DNA from: an uncultured Woeseiaceae bacterium
GTDB lineage: Bacteria; Pseudomonadota; Gammaproteobacteria; Steroidobacterales; Woeseiaceae
Assembly (NCBI GenBank): GCA_947259285.1
Contig: CAMYMR010000010.1
Location: forward strand, 1-41,794
Length of the DNA: 41,794 bases
Direction of reading: 5' to 3'
Part shown: positions 23,559 to 32,922 of the stretch, in pieces
Position numbering within the stretch: position 1 is the stretch's first letter
How the letters are laid out: every line of letters starts with the position of its first letter
Made by a program: the position numbers and the translations under genes
Notes under the pieces: generated by a model
What the model was told of the DNA's origin: nothing
Databases searched by the model: none
Seen by the model: only the letters and a program-made list of their open reading frames with translations

Positions 23559-24635
23559 ATGCGAATCGGCATAATTGGCGCCGGCCAGCTGGGCCAGATG
23601 TTGGGTTTTGCGGCGCGCGAACTGGGCGTTGAGTGCCGCTTCCTGGATCCGTCGATCTCCCCGCCGGCCCGCGTCTGCGGTGAGGTCGTACAAAGGCCAT
23701 TTGACGATGCCGCCGCGCTGGCTGAACTGGCTCGAAGCTGCGACGTAATCACCTACGAATTTGAGAACGTCCCAGTCGATGCCCTGCAGCAGATCGAAGA
23801 CCAGATTCCTATTTATCCTCCGATAGACGCGTTGCGTCATGCACAAGACCGGCTGTACGAGAAACAGCTGTTCGGTAAGCTGGGTATTCCTTTGCCCGAC
23901 TACCGCGCCGTCGATACGCCGGAGGATCTCGCCGCGGCCGCCGAAGCGCTTGCACTGCCAATCGTGATAAAGACACGACGGCTAGGCTATGACGGCAAGG
24001 GGCAGTTTGTCGTACGGACGTCGCGTGACGTTGACGCAGCCTGGAAGGCACTCGGCAGCCAGCCGCTAATTGCCGAGCAGTGGGTCTCTTTCGATTACGA
24101 GGTCTCTGCAATCGGCGTTCGCAATGTTGACGGCGAGGTCCGATCTTATGCCCTGAGCCGAAACCGCCACCAGGACGGGATTCTCCGCACATCGCGTTCG
24201 CCGATTGACGCGCCGGTACTCACGGACAAGGCCGATGGGTACCTGAGCACGTTAATGGGGCATCTCGATTATGTCGGCGTCCTGGCACTGGAATTATTCG
24301 TCAGCGGCGATCATCTCCTGGCCAATGAATTCGCGCCGCGTGTACATAACTCCGGTCATTGGACCATCGAGGGCGCGGTTACCAGCCAGTTCGAGAACCA
24401 TCTGAGGGCCGTAATGAATCTTCCACTGGGTTCAACCAAGAATTTAGGCTTCGCCGGCATGATCAATCTGATCGGCACGATCCCGGATTCGGCACGCCGA
24501 TTAACTGACGCCCATTTGCACGATTATGGAAAAACGCCGAGACCCGGCCGTAAGCTCGGCCACATCACCGTGGTCGCCGACAGCGCACATAGTCGCGATG
24601 CGCGTGTCGAAAAAATTGACAAAACTGTGACTTGA
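23559..24635 (+). CDS. purK: N5-carboxyaminoimidazole ribonucleotide synthase
   Basis: 358 residues, an ATP-grasp enzyme that carboxylates AIR with bicarbonate to feed PurE. Seen are IGIIGAGQLGQMLGFAAREL, VITYEFENVPVDAL, IKTRRLGYDGKGQFVV, EQWVSFDYEVSAIGVRN and EFAPRVHNSGHWTIEGA. Directly follows purE in an operon. Confidence 0.97.
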   Translation: MRIGIIGAGQLGQMLGFAARELGVECRFLDPSISPPARVCGEVVQRPFDDAAALAELARSCDVITYEFENVPVDALQQIEDQIPIYPPIDALRHAQDRLYEKQLFGKLGIPLPDYRAVDTPEDLAAAAEALALPIVIKTRRLGYDGKGQFVVRTSRDVDAAWKALGSQPLIAEQWVSFDYEVSAIGVRNVDGEVRSYALSRNRHQDGILRTSRSPIDAPVLTDKADGYLSTLMGHLDYVGVLALELFVSGDHLLANEFAPRVHNSGHWTIEGAVTSQFENHLRAVMNLPLGSTKNLGFAGMINLIGTIPDSARRLTDAHLHDYGKTPRPGRKLGHITVVADSAHSRDARVEKIDKTVT

Positions 24636-24700
24636 TCGGCCTGCTCGCATGAGAACACGGCATAGGCTAAAGGCCGAAAAAGAATGTAAACTCTCTCCGC

Positions 24701-25969
24701 ATGTCCTATTTGCAGCATTTCAATTTGTCGGAGCAGCCGTTTCGGCTGACGCCTGATCCGGATTTTATTTACTGGAGCAAGCAGCATGCGCGCGCCAAAG
24801 CCTACATGGAATCCACCATATGGCTCGCCGACGGATTCGTGATTATTACCGGCGAAATCGGTTCGGGCAAGACAACGATGCTGCAGTCATTCCTGTCGGA
24901 ACTGGATGACAGTGTCGTTTATGCCATGGTGTCGCAGACGCAGCTCACCGCGACCGAGTTCCTGCAGGCGGTCCTGACCGAGTTTGGCTTCAAGCCGTTC
25001 GACAAGCGTAAGGTCGAGCTCCTGGACATGCTGAACATGTTCCTCATCGAGCAGTATTCGAACGGCAAGAAAGTTGTTCTGATCGTTGATGAAGCGCAGA
25101 ACCTGTCGCGAAAAGTACTCGAGGAGATTCGCATGATCTCCGGTATCGAGACGCACAAGGAAAAGGTGCTGCGTATTATCCTGACCGGACAGCCCGAGCT
25201 GCGGGACAAGCTCGACGCACCGAGCCTGAAACAGCTGGTTCAGCGCGTGCGGCTACGGTTTCATCTCAACGCACTCGACGCTAGGGAAACGCAGGAATAC
25301 ATCGAGCATCGCCTGACCATTGGCGGGCATGAAAAGAAAGACATCTTCACGGATGAATGTTTCGAAATCATTCATCGCTACAGCGGCGGGGTTCCGCGCC
25401 TGATAAACACGCTGTGTGATACGGCGTTGTTGTGCGCGTTTGCGGATGAGAAGCACTGCGTCGAAGCCGCCGACGTCATGGCTGCTGTCGATGAGCTGAA
25501 TTGGGAAGAGCACTACAGCGACACCGGTGTTTACGAAAAGCTGCAGCAGGTCGAGCGTCGCCTGCCGACAGAAGCCCTGGTGACGAAAATCGAAGTCCGA
25601 TCAGACGGAGAAATCGTCGCCGAACACGCGTTCCCGCTGGGGCGCGTTATCGTAGGACGATCTCCGGATAACGAAATCTACATCAGGAGCAAGTTCGTCA
25701 GCCGTCACCATGCGCAGCTGGTCAGCGACGACTCGGGTTGCGTCATTGAAGATCTCAACAGCACCAACGGCGTGTTCCTCGGCGAACGGCAGGTAAAGAA
25801 GTATCGTCTTCGTGACGGCGACGTTATTACGCTCGGCGTACACGAACTCGTGTATCGCGACCTGCGCCTGACCGGCCAGGAGCGGGATGCTTCAATCGAA
25901 GACCAGCTGGACGATTCCGACGACGCGGAAGATCAGGAATCCGAGGAAATGGATTCCGCGGTTAGCTAG
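24701..25969 (+). CDS. ExeA/GspA-like AAA ATPase fused to an FHA domain
   Basis: 422 residues. The N-terminus (YLQHFNLSEQPFRLTPDPDF) and AAA domain with Walker A GEIGSGKTT (51-59), Walker B VVLIVDEAQNLS, and FHLNALDARETQEYIEHRL are those of ExeA/GspA-type ATPases that serve secretion or polymer assembly. Residues about 300-385 form a forkhead-associated domain (IVGRSPDNEIYIRSKFVSRH, DLNSTNGVFLG), which binds phosphothreonine. The end is acidic. No secretion or kinase gene is adjacent, so the partner is unknown. No Shine-Dalgarno; TAAACT (24687-24692) predicts a start within 2 nt of the ATG. Confidence 0.88.
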   Translation: MSYLQHFNLSEQPFRLTPDPDFIYWSKQHARAKAYMESTIWLADGFVIITGEIGSGKTTMLQSFLSELDDSVVYAMVSQTQLTATEFLQAVLTEFGFKPFDKRKVELLDMLNMFLIEQYSNGKKVVLIVDEAQNLSRKVLEEIRMISGIETHKEKVLRIILTGQPELRDKLDAPSLKQLVQRVRLRFHLNALDARETQEYIEHRLTIGGHEKKDIFTDECFEIIHRYSGGVPRLINTLCDTALLCAFADEKHCVEAADVMAAVDELNWEEHYSDTGVYEKLQQVERRLPTEALVTKIEVRSDGEIVAEHAFPLGRVIVGRSPDNEIYIRSKFVSRHHAQLVSDDSGCVIEDLNSTNGVFLGERQVKKYRLRDGDVITLGVHELVYRDLRLTGQERDASIEDQLDDSDDAEDQESEEMDSAVS

Positions 25970-26012
25970 CCCGGATCATCCGCGCGGCGGATAAGCAAAT
26001 ACCGACTGGCGA

Positions 26013-26231
26013 TCAGGTGTCCTGATGCTGACTTGCCCTGCGGTCCCTGAATCGGTAATCGCGACGCTTCAACAGCACAACCAGACCGGCAACCAGGCAG
26101 ACCAGTCCGACCACGAAGCAGATTGTCGGCCAGTACCAGTGACTGACGTACATCGAGGCGCCCAGGGTGAGTGCCCCGACCAGCAAATAGAAGTACGGCA
26201 GACTTTCGTAGATTGGCTTCGAAACCCACAT
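26013..26231 (-). CDS. Small two-helix membrane protein
   Basis: 72 residues from the ATG at 26231, beginning MWVSKPIYESLPYFYLLVGA and containing two hydrophobic helices (residues about 10-28 and 33-53) with a basic cytoplasmic tail (KRRDYRFRDRR). Positive charges suggest both ends face the cytoplasm. Alternative in-frame starts at 26264 or 26297 would add up to 22 polar residues. It is convergent with the AAA-FHA gene. Function not recognised. Confidence 0.65.
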   Translation of the reverse strand: MWVSKPIYESLPYFYLLVGALTLGASMYVSHWYWPTICFVVGLVCLVAGLVVLLKRRDYRFRDRRASQHQDT

Positions 26232-26381
26232 GGATGCTTTTCTTCCGCTGCTGGATGGTTTCATTCTCCATAGCGGCGGCACATTGTCCAGTGTCACAAC
26301 GCAAGCTGCCGGACGTAGAAGCCGGGCAGCGCCTGCGTCAGCGAGCGCAGTCGCCTTCGGTAAATCCGTGAATTGGAGAGA

Positions 26382-26549
26382 CTATCGGCCGAAGCCGAAC
26401 AGGCTAAGGAACCTCGAGAGTATCGATTCCGACAGGCCATCCACGGCCAGATCTTGGTCGATATCACCGATTTCGCGGTGTAATCCCTGAACGAACTGTC
26501 GTGTACCTGCGTCCAGGTCGTTTTCCGTCAAGGTGTTTTCGAAAGCCAT
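26382..26549 (-). CDS. Small acidic protein of 55 residues
   Basis: Begins MAFENTLTENDLDAGTRQFV and ends SRFLSLFGFGR. The ATG is preceded by AAAGGA at a normal distance, and the coding frame is clean. The N-terminal 45 residues are acidic (many Asp and Glu) and helical; the last 12 are hydrophobic and could be a short membrane or partner-binding tail. It lies between tldD and the small membrane protein on the same strand. Function not recognised. The flanks 26232-26381 and 26550-26693 show nothing further. Confidence 0.6.
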   Translation of the reverse strand: MAFENTLTENDLDAGTRQFVQGLHREIGDIDQDLAVDGLSESILSRFLSLFGFGR

Positions 26550-26693
26550 GTTCGCGATCCTTTCGGTTAGTCGGCGTCAAGGTACCGCAGGGAAATGCTA
26601 GGTGCAGTGAGGCACTTCTCATTGTGCGTCGTCAGCAGTCGAAATTCGTAACTTATGTGAAACGCGGATCGCAGGATCCTGGCAGTGTGCGGC

Positions 26694-28145
26694 TCAGGCG
26701 GTACCGCCGACGGTGAGTTCATCGATCTTCAAAGTGGGTTGTCCAACACCGACCGGCACGCTTTGCCCTTCCTTGCCGCAGGTTCCTACCCCGGTATCCA
26801 GCTTGAGGTCGTTACCCACCATCGAAATCTCGCGAAGGCTTTCCGGCCCGTCGCCGATCAGCATCGCGCCTTTAACCGGCTGTGTGATCTTGCCGTTTTC
26901 GATCAGGTAGGCCTCGCTGGCGGAAAATACGAACTTTCCAGAGGTGATGTCCACCTGTCCTCCACCAAAGTTCGGCGCATACAGGCCTTTCTCCACCGAC
27001 GCGATGATTTCGTCGGGTTCATGTGGACCGGCAAGCATGTAGGTGTTGGTCATGCGCGGCATTGGAACGTGTGCGAATGACTCGCGACGCCCGTTGCCTG
27101 TCGGCTCGACGCCCATCAATCGCGCATTGAGCTTGTCCTGCATGTAGCCGCGCAGAATGCCATCCTCAACCAGCACCGTCTTCTGTCCCGGCGTCCCTTC
27201 ATCGTCCACCGATAGCGAACCGCGCCGATCTGCGATCGTACCGTCGTCGACGATGGTGCAATGCCTGGACGCAACACGCTGCCCGACCTTGCCGCTGAAT
27301 GCGGAGACGCCCTTGCGATTGAAGTCGCCCTCGAGCCCGTGACCAACCGCCTCGTGCAGCAGGATGCCAGGCCAGCCCGGCCCCAGAACCACAGGCATGG
27401 TCCCCGCCGGCGCCGGCACCGCGTCCAGCTGCACAGCTGCCTGACGAACGGCCTCGCGCGCGTACTCGAGCGGCAGGTCGCCGTCCAGGAAGTAATTGAG
27501 ATCGGTGCGAGCACCACCGCCCGCATAGCCTTGTTCCCGAACTCCGTCTTTCTCCAGGATAACGCTGACGTTCAGGCGAATCAGCGGCCTGATATCAGCC
27601 GCCATTGTGCCGTCGGACGCTGCAATAAGAATCAGGTCCTGGCAACTCGACAAACTGACAATGACCTGTTCAACGCGGCTGTCGAGATCGCGCGTGGCGG
27701 CATCGATGCCAAGCAGCAGGGCAGTCTTCTCTGCATCGTCGATGCTGCTCGTCGGATCGGCATGTGAATAAAGCGATTTTGGGGCGTTACGATGCCAGGC
27801 CTGGAGCCGCTTCTCCTGCCCCTGCCGCGCGATGGCGCGCGCCGCACCCGCGGCCTGCTCCAGCGCTGGCAGGATGACTTCATCAGAATAGGCAAATCCG
27901 GTCTTCTCACCACTCGTGGCGCGAACACCAACACCCTGATCAACGCTGAAGCTGCCCTCGCGGATGATGCCGTCCTCGAGATTCCAGCTTTCCTGCCGGC
28001 TGACCTGGAAATACAGGTCCGCGTAGTCGACGCCGCCGCGCATGACGCGACCCAGGGTCGACGTCAACTGCCGTTCGCCGAGCCCGGCGGGCTCCAGCAG
28101 CCGAGACATGACCGCATCAATTGATTGGGGTTTGGTATTGCTCAA
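26694..28145 (-). CDS. tldD: Metalloprotease TldD
   Basis: 483 residues. Carries the zinc-binding signature [11 protein letters not shown] (HExxxH plus downstream acid), preceded by [12 protein letters not shown], and the C-terminal [40 protein letters not shown] and [13 protein letters not shown]. Forms the TldD-TldE peptidase with PmbA. The start is a TTG (28145); an ATG 12 codons later is possible but would trim conserved N-terminal sequence. It follows the nitrilase gene in the run maf-rng-yhdP-nitrilase-tldD. Confidence 0.95.
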   Translation of the reverse strand: MSNTKPQSIDAVMSRLLEPAGLGERQLTSTLGRVMRGGVDYADLYFQVSRQESWNLEDGIIREGSFSVDQGVGVRATSGEKTGFAYSDEVILPALEQAAGAARAIARQGQEKRLQAWHRNAPKSLYSHADPTSSIDDAEKTALLLGIDAATRDLDSRVEQVIVSLSSCQDLILIAASDGTMAADIRPLIRLNVSVILEKDGVREQGYAGGGARTDLNYFLDGDLPLEYAREAVRQAAVQLDAVPAPAGTMPVVLGPGWPGILLHEAVGHGLEGDFNRKGVSAFSGKVGQRVASRHCTIVDDGTIADRRGSLSVDDEGTPGQKTVLVEDGILRGYMQDKLNARLMGVEPTGNGRRESFAHVPMPRMTNTYMLAGPHEPDEIIASVEKGLYAPNFGGGQVDITSGKFVFSASEAYLIENGKITQPVKGAMLIGDGPESLREISMVGNDLKLDTGVGTCGKEGQSVPVGVGQPTLKIDELTVGGTA

Positions 28146-28219
28146 TGCTGTAAATCCATAGTTTGAGTTTGCTCTTGTCGACCCGTTGTTAAGGGGAATC
28201 GCCGGCTCCTATCCTCGGG

Positions 28220-29035
28220 CTATCGCAGTCGGCGATTGTCAAGCGCCGGAAATTCGCGCCGCAATTTCATTGGCAGCTGCGGATCGATATCCGCGGCAAC
28301 AATGCCGTTGCCCTCCGCACGCTCGGCCACGACACGCCCCCAGGGATCACAAATCAGCGAGTGTCCGAAGGTCGAACGATTGTCCGGGTGACGGCCATAT
28401 TGCCCGGGCGCGATCACATAAGCCAGATTTTCGATCGCGCGGGCGCGCAGCAACGTATGCCAGTGTGCTTTGCCCGTCGTCTCCGTGAACGCTGCCGGTA
28501 CCGTGAAGAGCGTCGCGCCATCGTCAACCAGTCGACGATACATCTCCGGAAACCTCAGGTCGTAACAAATCGTCAGGCCGATACGGCCGCACGGCGAATC
28601 CACCGTTACGAGGTCGTCGCCCGGGTACATGGAACGCGATTCCCTATACGATTCCTGCTTGTCGACGAGATCGACGTCGAACAAATGGATCTTCCGATAT
28701 ATCGCTCGTATCTCGCCGCCTGGATCGTAGACCGGGCAAGCACCGTAGACGCGCTCATTGTCGATCTCGGGCGATACCAACGGCATGCTGCCTGCAACCA
28801 CCCAGAGTCCGTGGCGCTTCGCGACGCTCGCCAGGAAATCCTGTATCGGCCCTTCGCCCGGCTGCTCGGCGTGCTTTGCCTTGTCCGTGCCACGTTCAGG
28901 CATCAGCGCGAAGTTCTCCGGCAGTACCGCAAGCGCGCATTTGTCGGTGGCGGCTTCGGCAAGCAGGCTGTCGGCCAGCTCGAGATTAGCCGTCACCTCC
29001 GAGCCACTGTTCATTTGTATGGCGGCTACTCGCAT
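28220..29035 (-). CDS. Carbon-nitrogen hydrolase (nitrilase superfamily)
   Basis: 271 residues starting MRVAAIQMNSGSEV. The Glu-Lys-Cys catalytic triad is seen in LAVLPENFAL, YRKIHLFDVDL and GLTICYDLRFPEMYR. This is the Nit1/YafV-like amidase group; homologues at this position in Pseudomonas-type genomes hydrolyse omega-amides or deaminated glutathione, which is inferred here. The start is set at 29035 because the upstream frame (to 29128) lies in the yhdP end. It is 34 nt after yhdP. Confidence 0.9.
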   Translation of the reverse strand: MRVAAIQMNSGSEVTANLELADSLLAEAATDKCALAVLPENFALMPERGTDKAKHAEQPGEGPIQDFLASVAKRHGLWVVAGSMPLVSPEIDNERVYGACPVYDPGGEIRAIYRKIHLFDVDLVDKQESYRESRSMYPGDDLVTVDSPCGRIGLTICYDLRFPEMYRRLVDDGATLFTVPAAFTETTGKAHWHTLLRARAIENLAYVIAPGQYGRHPDNRSTFGHSLICDPWGRVVAERAEGNGIVAADIDPQLPMKLRREFPALDNRRLR

Positions 29036-29069
29036 TGTTGATTGTCGGTCTGCCGGCTGCACCTGTCGT

Positions 29070-32000
29070 CTACTCCGCACTCGGGAGGCAGCCGGCAAGC
29101 TCACCGTGGCTCGCGAAGTTCGCTGCACTGGTGCTGTCTACCACCGGCTCATCCCAGCTACCGCCGATACGGTAGTAAACCTGCCCGACTTCTTGCAACG
29201 GCTTCTTGAAGATCTGCGAAAACACCAATAGAGCCGCTGCAACCTGCGGACCGGCGACCACGGCACCGACAATCGGCAGCGTATCACCTACGTTGGCGCT
29301 GACAACCGCCGCCTGGTCGTAGTCGCGACTGGCGAGGCTGGCTCGCCCGACAATTCCGATGTCGGCAGCAGGCCCCTCGAGGGAAAGGTCACAGGTATAA
29401 GACTCGCCATCAACAATGCGAAACGTGCCCGAGATCTCGTCGAATCCGAACCCCTTGCTGAAGACGTCACGAAAGTCCAGCGACAGGCGACGCGGCAACT
29501 GGACAACACTCATCAGGCCGAACACGCGACCAGCCCCCGGCTCGACTTCCTCGAGCTGGCCGTTTCCGAATCTCACCTGGACCTCGCCATCAAGTACGTC
29601 GAGAAACTCGGCGCGCGGTCCGCCGGACCATTTCAGGTCCATACCGACCCGCATCTGATCGCTGACGATTCCGGGCGCGAAATTCAGGCGAGTCATCGTC
29701 TGGACAACGTCGCTGCTGGTCAGCGTTGCGGTCACCGATGTTCTGCTGCCGAGCGGGTCCGATTCGTCGACGACCCACTGAGCGCTGCCAACGATCCCGA
29801 AGCTCGGATCCTGCGTCTTTATCGCCGCGGCCGATAGGCCTCCCTCGACGCGCTCTGCACGAAATTCGACAGCGCCGAGACCGCGGTCGCCCAGGGCAAA
29901 GTCATTGGCTGTCAACGTAATCGAAGGCAACCTCCGCGGGTCCACATCTGATCGCGCATCGTAGGACTCATCGCCGCCCGGAAGATACAGGCGGTCCATC
30001 TCCAGCACCATCGATCGGCCGGAATCAAAGTCGTAAGGCACAAACACGGAACCGACCACGTCATCACCCTCGATCTGCACAAGCCAGTCAAGCGCACTGC
30101 GGTCTACACGAACGCGATGATCCTTCAGGTGCTGGCCAATCGCATAAAGATCGGCCACGGCGAGATCAATGGAACGGATCCGATCGGCAGTGCCGATTTC
30201 ACGATCGCCGCTGCGTGAGAGACTCAGCCAGTCTTCAAGCCGCACTCGGCTCGTTTCACCCCGTATGTGCAGACCCCGTGTCTCCGCCGGCTCGACCAGC
30301 TCCCCACCCATCATAAGGACACCACGGTCGAAGTCCCAGGCATCCTCCGGCCGCTTGAACGCGAGCTGCCACGAGAGTCCGTTCGCGGCGACGCCGGCTG
30401 ATTCAATCGCCTCACCGCCAGGAATAAAGCGAATATCGCCTGTCACCCTCATGGCAGAGTCCGGCAGCTTGCTCAACGGTTCCGGAAGATTCAATCCAAG
30501 GCCTTCGAGGTCACTGTCGATCTGTATGGTGAGCGGAGGCGGCGTTTCCTGTTTGCCGCGCGGAAACAGAATGCGGGTCTCGTACTGCGTGCTGCCGTTG
30601 ATGAGGCCCTGTAGCGGCGCGCCGAGCTCGGTGATGATGGCCTCCGCGGCGACGGGACCGTTTGCTGTCGCGACGACGCTGAATCGCGGGTCTCCTGATC
30701 GTGACAGATCGAGTGTTACGCGGTCTCCAAGAAAACGCGCGCCGAGCGACTCGCTGGAGATGTCGTCGCGCGATATCGTCACTTCTCCGGTAACTTCCGT
30801 CAGCGGCGGCGGAAATCCGTCGATCGCAAGCGTGCCGCTCTTACTACTGACCCGGCTGGTAAATTCGAAAGCCTTCGGGTTTTTGAGCGGCACCATCAGA
30901 TCCAGCGTAAACGACGCTTCGCCGGAGACGGTAACGCGCTCAAGCTGGCCCCCGAAAACGTCGCCTATAGGACTCTGCATCGAAAATGCCCGAATCGATT
31001 CCAGCGTACCTGTCGAAAACGCATCGATGGTGAGTACGGGATCACGCAGGTCGGCAATCTCGACACTCGCGTCAATCGTCTCGTTGCCCGCGCTTAAGGA
31101 CCGATTGCGAACGGAATACAAGCGCGAGTTGTCCAGCACAACCTCCATGTCGGAGAGATCGGCGGCAGGCCACAATGGCTGATACTTGAAGGTCAGGTTT
31201 CGCACCGATCCTTCCAGCAGCAGTCGGCCCTCGTCATTGTCGAACGGAAACTTGTCCAGCGGTCCTTTGAGCGTCGTAGAACCCCGCGGTATCGACCCTC
31301 TCACCAGCGCCATCTGAAACCAGTTATACAGCTTTGGCTTGACGAGCTTTTTCGGGATATAGGCCTTCGCCGCAGCCAGGTCATTAATACTCCAGGCACT
31401 CGCAAGGTCGATTTCCGGCGCCGATGCGTCGTCGCTGATAATCAGCTGCACGTTGCTGCGACTGTCGAATACGTTGTTTCGAAGACGAATGCTGTCTGAC
31501 AGGACCGTTGTGGTCCCATCGCTGCTGCGCCAGATGACGGTGCCGTCGGCCGATTGAATATCGATTGGGCTCGACAGGTATTCCGGCAGCTCAACGATCA
31601 TGTCGGTAGACTGAATTTCAATACGGCCGCCGCCGCGGTTCGCGCGTAGCACGCCGGAGAAGCCGCGGAGGCCGGGCCGATCCCCGTCCGCCGCCATACC
31701 AATGCCGTCCAGTTGGGCCGCGACGTCAAACCGCGGCGACTCTGATTCGACGTCGGATACGGTGGCAATAAGGTCGCGAATCTCGCCGCTTGGAGCCACG
31801 CTCTCGAGCCGCTGCCGTTGCTGGTCCGTCAGCCATGGCGCGAAGAGGTCAGCGTCGTCGAGATTCAGATAGGATGCCTTGATATCCATCATCACGACCC
31901 GCCCATCCTCGTCCGTACTCACTTCGGCGCGCAGGGACGTCTCTGGCCATTGATGCTCCGGCGTCAACAAACGAAGCTCTTCCGCCGCCACCAGCCAACC

Positions 32001-32900
32001 GTCTGCACCGACGTTCAGCTCAAGCCGCCCGCTGAGATCGAAGACCTTGCTTTCGGTCAGTGCGAGCTCAACGAAATCGACTTCGGCAGTGGCATTCCGC
32101 ACAGCGCCTTGCGCGTAGGCGATCGACAGATCCAGGTCACCTATACCCGACAATAATCGCCGATCTGCGCTTTTTCGCAGTTTCGACCATCCCGCAAGAT
32201 CAATGTCTTCAGCCTCGATAAAGACGTCCCACTGTTGCTCCTCTTCGGCCGCAGCAAGTAATTGTGTCGCTGACACGCTGAGCTGACGACCGAGGTCTTC
32301 AGGCAGGCGAACATCAGCGGCAAGTGCGAGTCGATTTTCATCGGCACTTAACGTTGCACGCGGTATGTCGAAGAACCTGGGCCGCTCGTCTCCTGGCTGC
32401 AGGAACAGTATCTGCATATCCTCGCCAATCACCTCGACGTTCGACAGTCGCTGGTTGCTGCCGGCAGCGGTACCGAATAGCTCGTCGATCGGTGCACCCT
32501 GCAACCACCAGCGATCGTCCTCGAGCTGCCGAATCTCGAAACTCGTGTCGCTGATAACGATTCGGTCAACGACGCGCTCACCCTCCAGCAGGAGTCGGGT
32601 CAGCGCGACGCTGACGCGCACTTCCTCAGCAGCAATCAGCCGACTTTGGGTGACCGGACGTATCAGCTCGGCATCGTAAAACTCGAGCTCCGGACCACTC
32701 AGGCCCCAGCGCGCGTCCATGCCGCTAAACTCAACCTGCATACCGATTGCCGCGCTGGCCCAGTCTTTGATGTCCTCCTGGTACTCCGGTAGCCGCGGCA
32801 GAAACAAGCGAAACAGGCCAACGGCAATAGCAAGCAAAATAACAACGCCAGCCGCCGTATAGGCTGCGAACTTGAACAGGCGTTGTAGAAAGGCTTTCAT
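29070..32900 (-). CDS. yhdP: YhdP family AsmA-like envelope protein
   Basis: A 1276-residue protein with one N-terminal membrane anchor (AAYTAAGVVILLAIAVGLFR) and a very long periplasmic region of repeating beta strands, ending with a short C-terminal YhdP/AsmA-like domain (VQLPRRLSLDFRDVFSKGFG). YhdP is a bridge-like protein proposed to move phospholipids between the inner and outer membranes. The size and the position between rng and the nitrilase gene match the family. No frameshift noticed. Confidence 0.92.
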   Translation of the reverse strand: MKAFLQRLFKFAAYTAAGVVILLAIAVGLFRLFLPRLPEYQEDIKDWASAAIGMQVEFSGMDARWGLSGPELEFYDAELIRPVTQSRLIAAEEVRVSVALTRLLLEGERVVDRIVISDTSFEIRQLEDDRWWLQGAPIDELFGTAAGSNQRLSNVEVIGEDMQILFLQPGDERPRFFDIPRATLSADENRLALAADVRLPEDLGRQLSVSATQLLAAAEEEQQWDVFIEAEDIDLAGWSKLRKSADRRLLSGIGDLDLSIAYAQGAVRNATAEVDFVELALTESKVFDLSGRLELNVGADGWLVAAEELRLLTPEHQWPETSLRAEVSTDEDGRVVMMDIKASYLNLDDADLFAPWLTDQQRQRLESVAPSGEIRDLIATVSDVESESPRFDVAAQLDGIGMAADGDRPGLRGFSGVLRANRGGGRIEIQSTDMIVELPEYLSSPIDIQSADGTVIWRSSDGTTTVLSDSIRLRNNVFDSRSNVQLIISDDASAPEIDLASAWSINDLAAAKAYIPKKLVKPKLYNWFQMALVRGSIPRGSTTLKGPLDKFPFDNDEGRLLLEGSVRNLTFKYQPLWPAADLSDMEVVLDNSRLYSVRNRSLSAGNETIDASVEIADLRDPVLTIDAFSTGTLESIRAFSMQSPIGDVFGGQLERVTVSGEASFTLDLMVPLKNPKAFEFTSRVSSKSGTLAIDGFPPPLTEVTGEVTISRDDISSESLGARFLGDRVTLDLSRSGDPRFSVVATANGPVAAEAIITELGAPLQGLINGSTQYETRILFPRGKQETPPPLTIQIDSDLEGLGLNLPEPLSKLPDSAMRVTGDIRFIPGGEAIESAGVAANGLSWQLAFKRPEDAWDFDRGVLMMGGELVEPAETRGLHIRGETSRVRLEDWLSLSRSGDREIGTADRIRSIDLAVADLYAIGQHLKDHRVRVDRSALDWLVQIEGDDVVGSVFVPYDFDSGRSMVLEMDRLYLPGGDESYDARSDVDPRRLPSITLTANDFALGDRGLGAVEFRAERVEGGLSAAAIKTQDPSFGIVGSAQWVVDESDPLGSRTSVTATLTSSDVVQTMTRLNFAPGIVSDQMRVGMDLKWSGGPRAEFLDVLDGEVQVRFGNGQLEEVEPGAGRVFGLMSVVQLPRRLSLDFRDVFSKGFGFDEISGTFRIVDGESYTCDLSLEGPAADIGIVGRASLASRDYDQAAVVSANVGDTLPIVGAVVAGPQVAAALLVFSQIFKKPLQEVGQVYYRIGGSWDEPVVDSTSAANFASHGELAGCLPSAE

Positions 32901-32922
32901 GGCTTACGAACGTCTCTCGTCG

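Noticed and set aside
30169-31182. A 337-residue plus-strand serine/arginine-rich frame
   Set aside because: Antisense of yhdP with low-complexity composition and no recognisable domain.
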